Source: a virus. Taken from it: a DNA stretch of 38,181 nucleotides. Under the pieces are notes generated by a model. That model was not told the DNA's origin. It searched no databases and saw only the letters and a list, made by a program, of their open reading frames with translations. Where the stretch lies: IMG/VR virus record IMGVR_UViG_3300034523_000190, positions 1 to 38,181 of that record; one strand, 5' to 3'. The translations under genes and the position numbers were made by a program. Below, in pieces: positions 7,765 through 15,866 of the stretch; the first letter of the stretch is position 1, and each line of letters begins with the position of its first letter.

Positions 7765-8645
7765 CAGGCTCTCCGGGTCAGGACTTGAGCTGCCAGGCCT
7801 GCAAGGCGGGTGCTGGCGTTGTTCAGGGTAGTCGCCGCCTGTCCAAGGGATTCACGGGAGCTGGCAAAGCGGTCGACGATGTTGCCCAGGTCTACTGGAT
7901 TGAGACTGGACCGGGAGCCCATCACGCTACCCAGCACGGAGTCACTCAGACGTGACAGATCGGCGCCGTCATCGAGCAGACCTGCAGCACCCCTGAAGCC
8001 TTGGAGCGGCTCAATCGCACGGGCGGTGATCCCCAGCAGTTGCGGCACCTGTCCAAGGATCATGGATGGGCTGCCGCTTTTGACGGAGTCGTAAACGTTC
8101 ATTCCCGCACGCAAGACGTTGCCCACCGTTTTCGCATGAGCAATAGCCATCTGTGTGGGGCTGGCGGGTGGCGTCAATTTAGAAATCAGCCCCGGAGAGC
8201 CAGTCACTGCTGCAGGAGTGCCGCTCAGTGCCGGATCAAGCAGTCCCGGTCGGAGTACTTTGCGGTTGAACGCTCCGGTGTACTCCTTCAGGCTGACCTG
8301 GACAGTCGCGGCTGCGATTTGGCCCACAGCAGTTCCACGTCGCATTGTGTTGCTGATGTCGGTGATGACGTAGGCACCCAAGTACTCGCCGCTGCCCATG
8401 ACGAATGCCAGTGGCTCGTGTTTGCTCTTGGCCTGGCGAAGGGCTCGTAACCGCTCCTCAGGATCGCCGAGCATTGGATGTAACAGCATGGTTAGGTTGC
8501 AGGTGTCCAAGCCTTCGCCAATCCATTCCAGCAAGGGCTTGCCCTGGATACGTGCATGTTCCGCCCAATCAGCGGTACCGCTTTGCTCCAGGCCGCTGAT
8601 GCCGCCCGCAACGGTAAACTCAATGTCTCCCAGGATGGCGAACAT
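7764..8645 (-). CDS. U: Tail protein U
   Basis: The first 130 residues (MFAILGDIEFTVAGG, then HARIQGKPLLEWIGEGLDTCNLTMLLHPMLGDPEERLRAL and GEYLGAYVITDISNTMRRGT) match P2 gpU, which works at the tail terminus or hub. At 293 residues it is about twice as long as P2 gpU. The extra C-terminal half is alanine/leucine-rich, ends ASTRLAGLAAQVLTRRA, and has no clear domain. The gene overlaps the tape measure stop by one base. Confidence 0.87.
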   Translation of the reverse strand: MFAILGDIEFTVAGGISGLEQSGTADWAEHARIQGKPLLEWIGEGLDTCNLTMLLHPMLGDPEERLRALRQAKSKHEPLAFVMGSGEYLGAYVITDISNTMRRGTAVGQIAAATVQVSLKEYTGAFNRKVLRPGLLDPALSGTPAAVTGSPGLISKLTPPASPTQMAIAHAKTVGNVLRAGMNVYDSVKSGSPSMILGQVPQLLGITARAIEPLQGFRGAAGLLDDGADLSRLSDSVLGSVMGSRSSLNPVDLGNIVDRFASSRESLGQAATTLNNASTRLAGLAAQVLTRRA

Positions 8646-11236
8646 CAGGCAAATCCTTCATCGGCTGACCCGTAGCTGCGGCGTCGCTTGTCGTGGTTGT
8701 AGCGCTCCATCATCTTCACAAAGTCGGCATAGCCTGCCTGCAGCCCTTGTGTGACCTGCTCGCGAACACCTGGTCCACCAGGCACATTGATCTGTGGAGA
8801 GAAATGGAAAGTAGGTGCCGCGCTTGCACCAGGTGTGGCGCCTTGGCCCGCTCCTGCAAAACCTCCCATCATGCTCGCCCTGGACACATCAGCCGGGTTG
8901 GGCGGCAACATGTCGACCTTCGACTGCGTGGCCATTCCCAAGGCGGCCCTGCGCACCAGGTCGGATTGCGAGGTGATGCCAATCGCGGCTCCTTCGCTGA
9001 TGTTCGCCCCATACCCCATAAACACCCGGCTGGGCGACTGGATGCCCAGGGTCTCGGTAAACCAGCCTTTTACCGACGATCCGATGCCTACCACGCTATC
9101 TTTCAGCGCCCCGGCCATATTACTGATGCCATTGACCAAGCCTGTCACCAGCATCCCGCCGAACTCACTGAATTTGCCGGGTAGCTCGATCCCGAAATAG
9201 CTCATCACACCCGCAAAGGCTCGGTAGAACAGGCCCAGCGGAGAAAAGTTGATGATCAACCCGACGATGCCTGACAGTCCGCCGTTGAAGCCAGCTTTGA
9301 TCTCAGTCCACAACCCACTGAAGAAGCCTTTGATGGGCTCCCAATAGCGGTAGATCAGATAGGCGCCGAGGGCAATGCCGGTGATCAGTAGGCCAATGGG
9401 GTTCATCAACAAGGCTCGACCCAGCCATAGGACGGCTTGTCCCGCGAGCTTCAGACCAAACAGCAATGTTCCACCGAGGATCTTGCCCAGGAACAAAGCA
9501 CCACGGGCCACCATCACCAATGGGGCTCCGAATGCCATAGTGATGCCGCGCAGGAACAGGCCGCTGAACCGGGCAACCGTGAGCAAGCCGCCGCCAATAC
9601 GGGTCAGGCCGGTGACCAGGGGCGCGAACTTGCCCATCTGCCACATGCCACGCAGCAGAGTCCATTTGGCGGACACAGTAGTGATGGTGGTGGACATGGC
9701 CACGAATGGCGACATTACCAGGTTGGCGCCGTAGGCGAGTCCGATGAATGCCAGCTTGCCTGCCAGCAGACCGCCGACGAGGCCAACGACACCCTTAATG
9801 ATGCCGGGGTTTTCAGTTGCCCAGGTCGAGAACGATGCCATCAGAGGCACTAGAGCCTTGGTAATATCTAACAAGGCAGGTAACAAAGCATTCCCTACAG
9901 AAATGCCTATGTCTGAGAGATTGATCTTTAAGCTTTTCAACTGCTCTTTGGAGCTGCCCATTCGCTTATTCCAATCCTGATCCAGCACTCCTTTATCGGC
10001 AGCATCCTTACTACCCGATTTAATATCACCCAAGTCTTTTTGGTTTGCGAGCGCAGGACGAACAAACGAAAGTACTTGTTGATCAACAAACAGCTCTCCC
10101 AATTTGTAGGCTTCATCCAATCGGGCAAGCGCTATTTGCTTCTCTTGGTCATCTTTTAGGTCCAGCGCTTTTCCATATTGGGCAGCTGCTTCGGGCGCCT
10201 TCTTCCCGAGGTGTACCGTCAGTATTTTGATCATCGCTTCAGCAGGCGAAAGACCTTCGCTGACTAAGTTCTTCATGCTGCTTTTAAGATCAATACCCGC
10301 CTTCTCAAAGGCCTTTATTGAATCTGGGGCGGTAATTTTTGATAGGAAGTTTTTGAAGTTGTTAGCGGCCTCATCATTTGTGCCTGCGCCACGCCGAGCT
10401 ATTTGCAGTGATGCCCCGATTTCAGCAACGGCTCTTTCCCCTGTAACCCCCAGTGCAGCGAACTGAGGAGTTAACTGGGGCAACCATTTTGCCATATCAG
10501 CAAGTTCAAATTGGCCGCTTTTCCCTGCGAATGCCAGCATGTTCATGGAACGCTCAAGTCCTGCGGCACCAATGCCCAGGTTATCGTTCAATGCGATAGC
10601 AACAGAACCGAGATCATCCATGCTGGCTCGGGTTGCTGTAGCGGATTTGGCCATCACTGGGGCATACGCCGCGAGTTCCTTCGCGCTCGATATACCACCA
10701 GCGATCAGAACCCCCGTACCCTTGGCCACATCGGTTTGAGTTTGGTTCCACCTTAACGCCGCGCCACGCATCACATCGCTAAGCCGTTTTTCCTCTGCCT
10801 CGTCGAAGCCCCCAGTGATGGCAATGTCACGGGTCTGGTCTTGAAAATCGATGGCCGTGCGCATCGACTGTACGACAGGTGCGCCCAGGGCGACCCCAGT
10901 GCCGATGGTCTCCATCGCCTGGCCGCGCAGATCCCCGCGTTTGTTCTTCAGCGTTTCGCCACGCGCAATGCTGGTATTGAGGCGTTCCTGTTTCGCCTTG
11001 AGCTGTTCAATGGTGCGGCCAACTTGATCGTATTGCCGGCGAAGGCGCTCGACACCGGTACCGCCCCTGGCAATGGAAGCTGCCAGCTCTGTACCCATCA
11101 GCTTCTGCTTGTTGGTCAAGCCATCGGTAGCACGGCCCAGTTGCTGCACGGTCGACTTGGCGGAGCCAAACGCCGCGTGCAGGCTGCCCGATACCACGGC
11201 ACCAATCTTTAACCCGACCAGGACTTCATTAGCCAT
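8645..11236 (-). CDS. Tail tape measure protein
   Basis: 863 residues. The N-terminal third contains the TP901 tape measure core (GTGVALGAPVVQSMRTAIDFQDQTRDIAITGG, DDLGSVAIALNDNLGIGAAGLERSMNMLAFAGKSG). Several long hydrophobic segments lie at about residues 490-680, and the C-terminal part carries ETLGIQSPSRVFMGYGANISEGAAIGI, also common in tape measures. It sets tail length and probably forms the channel through the inner membrane. The ribosome site is weak. Sequence between about 9840 and 10560 is noticeably AT-richer than either side, suggesting a recombined patch. Confidence 0.92.
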   Translation of the reverse strand: MANEVLVGLKIGAVVSGSLHAAFGSAKSTVQQLGRATDGLTNKQKLMGTELAASIARGGTGVERLRRQYDQVGRTIEQLKAKQERLNTSIARGETLKNKRGDLRGQAMETIGTGVALGAPVVQSMRTAIDFQDQTRDIAITGGFDEAEEKRLSDVMRGAALRWNQTQTDVAKGTGVLIAGGISSAKELAAYAPVMAKSATATRASMDDLGSVAIALNDNLGIGAAGLERSMNMLAFAGKSGQFELADMAKWLPQLTPQFAALGVTGERAVAEIGASLQIARRGAGTNDEAANNFKNFLSKITAPDSIKAFEKAGIDLKSSMKNLVSEGLSPAEAMIKILTVHLGKKAPEAAAQYGKALDLKDDQEKQIALARLDEAYKLGELFVDQQVLSFVRPALANQKDLGDIKSGSKDAADKGVLDQDWNKRMGSSKEQLKSLKINLSDIGISVGNALLPALLDITKALVPLMASFSTWATENPGIIKGVVGLVGGLLAGKLAFIGLAYGANLVMSPFVAMSTTITTVSAKWTLLRGMWQMGKFAPLVTGLTRIGGGLLTVARFSGLFLRGITMAFGAPLVMVARGALFLGKILGGTLLFGLKLAGQAVLWLGRALLMNPIGLLITGIALGAYLIYRYWEPIKGFFSGLWTEIKAGFNGGLSGIVGLIINFSPLGLFYRAFAGVMSYFGIELPGKFSEFGGMLVTGLVNGISNMAGALKDSVVGIGSSVKGWFTETLGIQSPSRVFMGYGANISEGAAIGITSQSDLVRRAALGMATQSKVDMLPPNPADVSRASMMGGFAGAGQGATPGASAAPTFHFSPQINVPGGPGVREQVTQGLQAGYADFVKMMERYNHDKRRRSYGSADEGFA

Positions 11237-11255
11237 AATTTGCTACGCTGCAAGC

Positions 11256-11516
11256 ATGTTTGAAAAAGCCGCTCTGCTCACCGCCAAAACCCTTTATGCA
11301 CTGGCCATCGGCGTCGGTGTGATCTGGCTTGCCTGGCTTTGCCTGGCGAACCTGCCCTTGTGGGCGGCGGTACTGATGTTCTGTCTAGGGCTGCCAGTGC
11401 TGGCTCTGGCAGCCGCCCCTGTAGCAGCGGGCGGCGCGTTGCTGGCGGGAGTGATGGTGGGTCTGGTGGCGTTGATCAGCGGTTCATTTGCTCGGAAAGC
11501 TCGATCCGACGGTTGA
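11256..11516 (+). CDS. Small hydrophobic membrane protein, opposite strand
   Basis: An 86-residue frame lies in an otherwise empty 240-bp gap between the tape measure start and the chaperone extension. It starts MFEKAALLTAKTLYALAIGV, has two to three long hydrophobic segments and ends in a charged tail (SFARKARSDG). A CATAAT box lies about 17 bp before the ATG, but no good ribosome site is seen. It diverges from the tape measure gene (20 bp between starts) and its 3' end overlaps that of the chaperone extension. No family is recognised. It could be a membrane effector or simply an open frame. Confidence 0.45.
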   Translation: MFEKAALLTAKTLYALAIGVGVIWLAWLCLANLPLWAAVLMFCLGLPVLALAAAPVAAGGALLAGVMVGLVALISGSFARKARSDG

Positions 11517-11688
11517 TCTCTCGCTGACATACATCAACCCAAAACCAGTACCGCTCCATGTCCAGCTCGTCGATCTCAGACGGCTGCATCCTCAGTACCA
11601 GCAACATCGCTTCGTCCCAGGAATGCAGCAAGGTCTCCGCCGCCCACCATTTCCCGAAACACCGCGCTGACTGTTTTCGAGTCAGCAA
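11476..11688 (-). CDS. Tail assembly chaperone extension (E'-like), reached by frameshift
   Basis: This frame overlaps the 3' end of the chaperone gene by 113 bp and has no good start of its own (TTG, no ribosome site). Its product contains GKWWAAETLLHSWDEAMLLVLRMQPSEIDELDMERYWFWVDVCQREI, a helical, tryptophan-rich segment as in P2 E' and Mu gp42. It should be made as a fusion to the upstream protein by programmed frameshifting. The frame is +1 (equivalently -2) relative to the upstream gene; Mu is reported to use -2. It stops short of the tape measure gene. Confidence 0.75.
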   Translation of the reverse strand: MLTRKQSARCFGKWWAAETLLHSWDEAMLLVLRMQPSEIDELDMERYWFWVDVCQREINRRIELSEQMNR

Positions 11689-11890
11689 TGTCCAGGTCCA
11701 TCAGGTCTTCCACAGTCATGCCGGTCATCTTCGCTACGAGATGATCTTCCATGGCGGCTTCGTCTTTGGAGTTACTCTGGGCGTTACTGAGGTCTTTGCG
11801 TTTGAGACGGGTAATCGGCAGCGAAGTGATCTGCACACCAGCGGCGGACTTGAAAGGGAATTTGAGAGGGATGCTGAGTTTGTCGGCCAC
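11576..11890 (-). CDS. Tail assembly chaperone (E-like)
   Basis: A 104-residue protein, MADKLSIPLKFPFKSAAGVQITSLPITRLKRKDL, of the P2 gpE / Mu gp41 family. These proteins coat the tape measure while the tube grows. It starts with GTG at 11890, supported by GGAG eight bases upstream. It is the first gene after the 11966 control site. Acidic residues crowd its centre and C-terminus. The last third overlaps the E'-like frame in the arrangement expected for a frameshifted pair. Confidence 0.85.
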   Translation of the reverse strand: MADKLSIPLKFPFKSAAGVQITSLPITRLKRKDLSNAQSNSKDEAAMEDHLVAKMTGMTVEDLMDLDIADSKTVSAVFREMVGGGDLAAFLGRSDVAGTEDAAV

Positions 11891-11965
11891 GTTCGTTACT
11901 CCAGGTGATCAAGTGAGCGTTTGCTCTAAGAGAGTCCTGAGTGTCGCGCCTGGCCGTGGCGCTGG

Positions 11966-11984
11966 CTTTTAATCGAGTTTAAAG
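11966..11984 (-). promoter_or_regulatory. Late-operon control site 2 (tail block)
   Basis: Exact copy of the 19-bp dyad CTTTTAATCGAGTTTAAAG, 76 bp upstream of the chaperone GTG. It begins three bases beyond the hairpin that ends the tube operon, so termination and re-initiation are packed into about 50 bp. Confidence 0.75.
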
Positions 11985-11986
11985 AA

Positions 11987-12012
11987 GAAGCCCCGCACAA
12001 TGGCGGGGCTTC
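11987..12012 (-). terminator. Strong intrinsic terminator after the tail tube gene
   Basis: GAAGCCCCGC and GCGGGGCTTC make a 10-bp perfect stem with a 6-base loop. On the minus strand it is followed by TTCTTT; on the plus strand by CGTTTTT, so it may stop transcription from both sides. Confidence 0.8.
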
Positions 12013-12061
12013 GTTTTTGCCGTCCTGGCGGCTCCGATCCGTCGGAGCTATCCTACCGGCC

Positions 12062-12586
12062 TTATGCCTGACCGATGTTCTTACGGTACTTGGACAACTG
12101 ATCCTCACCGCCCACGCGGAAGATATTGGAGAGATAGTCCAACAGCACGATTTCCTCACCGTTCAGCAGCTGGCGAACGTACGTGGCCGAGAACGGTGTC
12201 TCAAACTTGCTCGGGTCACGTGGTTTGTAGCTGCCCAGGGCGTATTCCTTGAAGGTCACCGTCATCAAGGTGACCAGCGGGATTTCATCCGCCAGGCCAG
12301 CGCTATTGAACACCTGGACGTTCGAACGGCACTGCAGCTGAACACTTTTAAACGGCGTGGCCAGCTTCTTTGCCGCGTCATAGTAAAGGCTGTTCCAAAC
12401 GATTTTCCCTTCCAGTTTGTCGATGCCGTCGGGCAATTCAATCAGGCCGACCAGACCCAGTCCCTGGAAGTCAGACATCACGGACTTGATCGTACCTAGC
12501 TCGATCTCCTCACAACGAGCGAAGAAGCTGTTGCCGTCCAGGTACACGTTCGCGTTAGCGATCCGGTGCGCGCTTAAACCAGCCAT
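12062..12586 (-). CDS. Tail tube protein (FII family)
   Basis: The 174-residue product (MAGLSAHRIANANVYLDGNSFFARCEEIELGTIKSVMSDFQGLGLVG) matches the P2 FII tail tube family, which stacks as hexamers inside the sheath. It follows the sheath gene with no gap and is followed by a strong terminator, so it is the last gene of its transcript. Confidence 0.93.
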   Translation of the reverse strand: MAGLSAHRIANANVYLDGNSFFARCEEIELGTIKSVMSDFQGLGLVGLIELPDGIDKLEGKIVWNSLYYDAAKKLATPFKSVQLQCRSNVQVFNSAGLADEIPLVTLMTVTFKEYALGSYKPRDPSKFETPFSATYVRQLLNGEEIVLLDYLSNIFRVGGEDQLSKYRKNIGQA

Positions 12587-14011
12587 TTATTCGGCTCCCA
12601 GGTTGACCAGGTATTCCCCGGTGATTTCTGTTTCAAAAGTGCCGCGCTCAAAAGGTACCGGCACAGTGAGTTTGTAGTTGATCAGCAGGTGACCCAGCTC
12701 AATCTCCGTTTGCGGGTTGCGCGTCGGGTCATACCAGCACTCACCGCCGAGCAGAGCCTCGTCGCCGATCAGCTTGCGGAAGAACTGATTGACGCTTTCA
12801 GTCAGGCTGTCGATCAGCGAGTTGGTGATCGGCATATCGACGAACTGCAACGAGCTGTAGCGGATCGATTCATCGGCCACGTCCTTGGTCCGCCGCACGT
12901 TTTCGAAGTTGCGCATATGGGTCACGGTGGGCCATGCCGCTGTTCGGTTGCCCCACAGACGCAGGCCGGTACCGAACGAATTGAAGACAGTGGTCACACC
13001 GTTTTCGTTGAGCAGATTGACTTCGCTGTTCGGATCGTCGACACGCGCCGTCAGTGGCCGCTCCAGGCCGATGACCCCAATCAGTTCCTGGTTAGAGCTG
13101 GACCACCAGTAGCCCCTGTCGTTATCTACCTTTGCCCGAAGGCCAGCAGCACGGATCGACAGCGGCTGCAGCCGGTCGCTATTGGTGCGTGCGTTATAGA
13201 CTTTCACATGCGGATAGCACAGGCGCGCCCGGTCGCTGCTGGTGTTGAAGTTAATAACGCCAAGTGGCCCGCGACCCGCGATCACCTGCTGCACGGTACT
13301 GCCGATGGGGGCATCAATGTAGGCAACACCGCCCAGTTGGGTTGCTGACGCGATCAGCTCCGCGCTCACGGCGTTCAAGGTGCTAAACCCAGGAGCGATG
13401 AAAATCTTTGGGAAGAAGCCGAACAAGTTGTAACTGTCTGGGAACGCTTTCAAGCCCGTGCGTCGACCAGCCAGGGTGACCGATCCAATGATGTCAGCCG
13501 GAGTGACCTTGCTCGGATCCGCATGGGTGTAGTCAGCCTGGACCTTAGCGGCGGCAGGAATGGAGCCGGACGACAATCGAGTGACGCGACCGGTCAGCAG
13601 GTTCACTGAGTAGTCGGTATCAAGCACGTAGGTGTTGGTTCCGTCCTCGGACTTCAACGCCAGTACTTGCAACGCGCCGTGCTGCAGTTGCAGCAGGTCG
13701 TTGTCACCGAACTGGCGAGGCTGGCCGACGACATTGCTGCGATGGACTGCTGGATCAAGCACGTTGATCACCAATACAGTACCGGCGCCGAAAGCATGGA
13801 TCCCTGCAAGTGCGTCAGCAATGCTGAAACCTTCCAGATCTGGACCGAACTGGGCGTCGTCCACCTCAGTCTGCGACAACGTCAACTCGTTGACCGGACC
13901 AATCGGCGCGGTGCCGACCAAGGCGATGACCGCCGACTTGACCACGCGAATAGCCCGAGGGCCGCGCTCGACCTCAATAGTCTCGATGCCGTGCAGATAG
14001 TTAGCTGGCAT
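12587..14011 (-). CDS. Contractile tail sheath protein (FI family)
   Basis: 474 residues. The start MPANYLHGIETIEVERGPRAIRVVKSAVIALVGTAP and the C-terminal half (GVIGLERPLTARVDDPNSEVNLLNENGVTTVFNSFGTGLRLWGNRTA) are diagnostic of phage tail sheath proteins of the P2 FI type. This proves a contractile tail. The gene overlaps the preceding small gene by 11 bp. Confidence 0.95.
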   Translation of the reverse strand: MPANYLHGIETIEVERGPRAIRVVKSAVIALVGTAPIGPVNELTLSQTEVDDAQFGPDLEGFSIADALAGIHAFGAGTVLVINVLDPAVHRSNVVGQPRQFGDNDLLQLQHGALQVLALKSEDGTNTYVLDTDYSVNLLTGRVTRLSSGSIPAAAKVQADYTHADPSKVTPADIIGSVTLAGRRTGLKAFPDSYNLFGFFPKIFIAPGFSTLNAVSAELIASATQLGGVAYIDAPIGSTVQQVIAGRGPLGVINFNTSSDRARLCYPHVKVYNARTNSDRLQPLSIRAAGLRAKVDNDRGYWWSSSNQELIGVIGLERPLTARVDDPNSEVNLLNENGVTTVFNSFGTGLRLWGNRTAAWPTVTHMRNFENVRRTKDVADESIRYSSLQFVDMPITNSLIDSLTESVNQFFRKLIGDEALLGGECWYDPTRNPQTEIELGHLLINYKLTVPVPFERGTFETEITGEYLVNLGAE

Positions 14012-14213
14012 TGGCTTTTACTCCTTTCTTTTCGGTGGTCGGCAACAGCACCAGGTGCTTCAGCTCTAACAGCACCTGGGTGTATTCGTGATCTGCAGGC
14101 AGCTCGACCGGCTGATCGGGTATCAGTTGCACATCGAGCAGTTCACGCGACTCGCCAACGCGCAGGGATGCGCAGCTTTGAGGGCCGGTGTAGCGGTATC
14201 GGGTCAATGTCAT
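14001..14213 (-). CDS. Small conserved protein before the sheath gene
   Basis: A 70-residue product, MTLTRYRYTGPQSCASLRVGESRELLDVQLIPDQPVELPADHEYTQ. Genes of this size lie between the gp37 homologue and the sheath gene in Mu-like phages (the Mu gp38 position), but I cannot assign a domain. ATGA overlap with the upstream gene and 11-bp overlap with the sheath gene support its being translated. Confidence 0.65.
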   Translation of the reverse strand: MTLTRYRYTGPQSCASLRVGESRELLDVQLIPDQPVELPADHEYTQVLLELKHLVLLPTTEKKGVKANAS

Positions 14214-14698
14214 GGGTATTCCTCTAAGCGGACTTCTGTCAGTAGCGGGCCGCTTTCAGGGCCCATGATTTGTAGTTGAACTGCGCGAGTGGCAATGCCC
14301 AGACCGTATTGCCAGAGTCCCTGCACCTGGCCGATGAAGTTCTCGGCGGTTGGGCGGCACGTCATATCGCAGTGCGGGGGCTTCCAGCCGGTCAGGCATT
14401 CGCGGATTCGATCCAGGTAGCTGATCGCGCCGCTGGTGCCATGAAGCTGGCGAAATACCAAAGTCAGCTGAAAGCTCATGTTGCGCGCCTGGAACACTGC
14501 GTCAGTTGACTCCGAAGCACCGAATGTCGACTTGCCGTAGGCCACCAGGATCGCCCCGATGGTATGGTTGAGTCGGTACTGGGCCGGGTGTTCCGGGAAC
14601 AGCTCAATGGCCAACTCGCGGTCAAAGTCCTTTTTCAACCGAGTGATAAAAGCATCCAGCAGCTGCTCGGTTTGTGTCTTTGCCCTGGGCTGGCTCAT
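14210..14698 (-). CDS. Mu gp37-like head-tail connector protein
   Basis: At 162 residues, with QLLDAFITRLKKDFDRELAIELFPEHPAQYRLNHTIGAILVAYGKSTFG, it resembles the DUF1834 (Mu gp37) family, which lies between gp36 and the sheath gene and probably acts as a tail terminator or neck protein. One-base overlap with the DUF1320 gene upstream indicates coupling. The family call rests mainly on motif memory and gene order. Confidence 0.78.
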   Translation of the reverse strand: MSQPRAKTQTEQLLDAFITRLKKDFDRELAIELFPEHPAQYRLNHTIGAILVAYGKSTFGASESTDAVFQARNMSFQLTLVFRQLHGTSGAISYLDRIRECLTGWKPPHCDMTCRPTAENFIGQVQGLWQYGLGIATRAVQLQIMGPESGPLLTEVRLEEYP

Positions 14699-15129
14699 CA
14701 GTAGCGCTCCCAGCGGTCATCCGTGAATTGTGGGCGGCGGGCACGAACCTTGATCTCACCAGGCTCCGGCGCGGCCTGGCCGGTCGGCATACCCAAGGTG
14801 ACTACGCCGTCGCGGATGCTTTCCAGCAGCTTGATGGTGTCCTTGCGGCTGTCCTTAACCGGGTCCGGCATCATGCCTTCCGGGCGGCGCTGATAAAGCC
14901 AGTGCCGCGCCAGGTACACCACAGCGTCTCGCAGCACGGTGGGCACGGGGTCTAGCGGCAGGTTGTAGCGCCCGCGCAGATACCCATCCACCAACTCCTC
15001 AGCCTGACGCACGCCGTCACCAATGACGTTTTCGTTCGGTTGCTGGGCAGCCGGGTCATCATTGGAAAGCTGGATCAACGTTATTTCGGGGATGGCGTTG
15101 CCGATATCGGCGCGAGTGCAATAGCGCAT
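14698..15129 (-). CDS. DUF1320 (Mu gp36-like) head-tail connector
   Basis: The 143-residue protein starts MRYCTRADIGNAIPEITLIQLSND and has the helical segment RQAEELVDGYLRGRYNLPLDPVPTVLRDAVVYLARHWLYQRRP. These are the two signatures of DUF1320, the Mu gp36 family, a helical adaptor under the portal. Its position after the capsid genes fits. Confidence 0.88.
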   Translation of the reverse strand: MRYCTRADIGNAIPEITLIQLSNDDPAAQQPNENVIGDGVRQAEELVDGYLRGRYNLPLDPVPTVLRDAVVYLARHWLYQRRPEGMMPDPVKDSRKDTIKLLESIRDGVVTLGMPTGQAAPEPGEIKVRARRPQFTDDRWERY

Positions 15130-15137
15130 GGTAGGCC

Positions 15138-15470
15138 TCAGATACCCCGAACGATGCGGATGACATCACCAGCTGCAGTCGCAACGTCCATGGCGAAACC
15201 GTTGGACACGCCTGCAGCGAGTTTCACCGCTCGGCCAGTGGCGTCAGACTCCACCTGATCACCGGCGGCTACTGCGCCACCGCTGGTGATCAGGCAGATG
15301 CCCAGGACACTGACCGGAGCTACGTTGTCGGCCTGGGTGTCAGCTTGCACCGTACCCAGGGCCTTGGCACCGGCGGCACACAAGCCGCCAGAGAAGCCGG
15401 CGAAGCGGTTACGTGGCAGGTCGACCAGGGCAACGACCGAGGTGATGAGAACAGGTTGTTGAGTCTTCAT
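15138..15470 (-). CDS. DUF2190 capsid-associated (decoration-like) protein
   Basis: 110 residues rich in small hydrophobic residues with the pattern VLGICLITSGGAVAAGDQVESDATGRAVKLAAG. This is the DUF2190 fold, usually found next to the major capsid gene and thought to cement or decorate capsids. ATGA overlap with the upstream gene. Confidence 0.75.
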   Translation of the reverse strand: MKTQQPVLITSVVALVDLPRNRFAGFSGGLCAAGAKALGTVQADTQADNVAPVSVLGICLITSGGAVAAGDQVESDATGRAVKLAAGVSNGFAMDVATAAGDVIRIVRGI

Positions 15471-15859
15471 TTGTTGCTCCTGGACGGTTCGATAATTCGG
15501 CGACGCAACAGCGTGTGCGCCTCCTTATCGTTCAAGTAAATTTCATCGCCCGGGTGATACCAGATGCCGTCATGCAGCACGGACGACACATCGGTCACCA
15601 TATAGCCAGGCAGTTCAAGTGTGGCTGTGAAATCACCAGGTGCCGCAGATGCATCAGCAATCGACGCGCTTGGTGAGTTGGTTGCTGGAGCTGCTGGCGC
15701 AACCGGATCGCTAGGCTGATCGCCCCCTGCAGCTGGAGCTGGCGCCGCAGTTGCCGCAACTGGTGCAACTGCTGGGGTTTGATTGACACCACCCTGCGCT
15801 GCGTCAGCGGCTTTTTCCGAAGTGCCGCCCTGGTCTTGCTCTGTCTTCTTAGCTGCCAT
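15467..15859 (-). CDS. Hypothetical head-region protein with Ala/Pro-rich linker
   Basis: A 130-residue product. Residues 1-80 are low-complexity and rich in alanine, proline, glutamine and serine (KTEQDQGGTSEKAADAAQGG onward). The last 50 residues form a compact domain (MVTDVSSVLHDGIWYHPGDEIYLNDKEAHTLLRRRIIEPS). Similar C-terminal segments occur in proteins next to phage capsid genes, where they may act as head-tail joining or capsid accessory pieces. Function unknown. It lies eight bases downstream of the capsid gene. Confidence 0.7.
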   Translation of the reverse strand: MAAKKTEQDQGGTSEKAADAAQGGVNQTPAVAPVAATAAPAPAAGGDQPSDPVAPAAPATNSPSASIADASAAPGDFTATLELPGYMVTDVSSVLHDGIWYHPGDEIYLNDKEAHTLLRRRIIEPSRSNK

Positions 15860-15866
15860 GGGAACC

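Noticed and set aside
12689-13348. Long plus-strand frames over the sheath, F and portal genes (also 18614-19540 and 20062-20757)
   Set aside because: They are antisense shadows of strongly identified phage genes; composition is that of reverse-complement codons.
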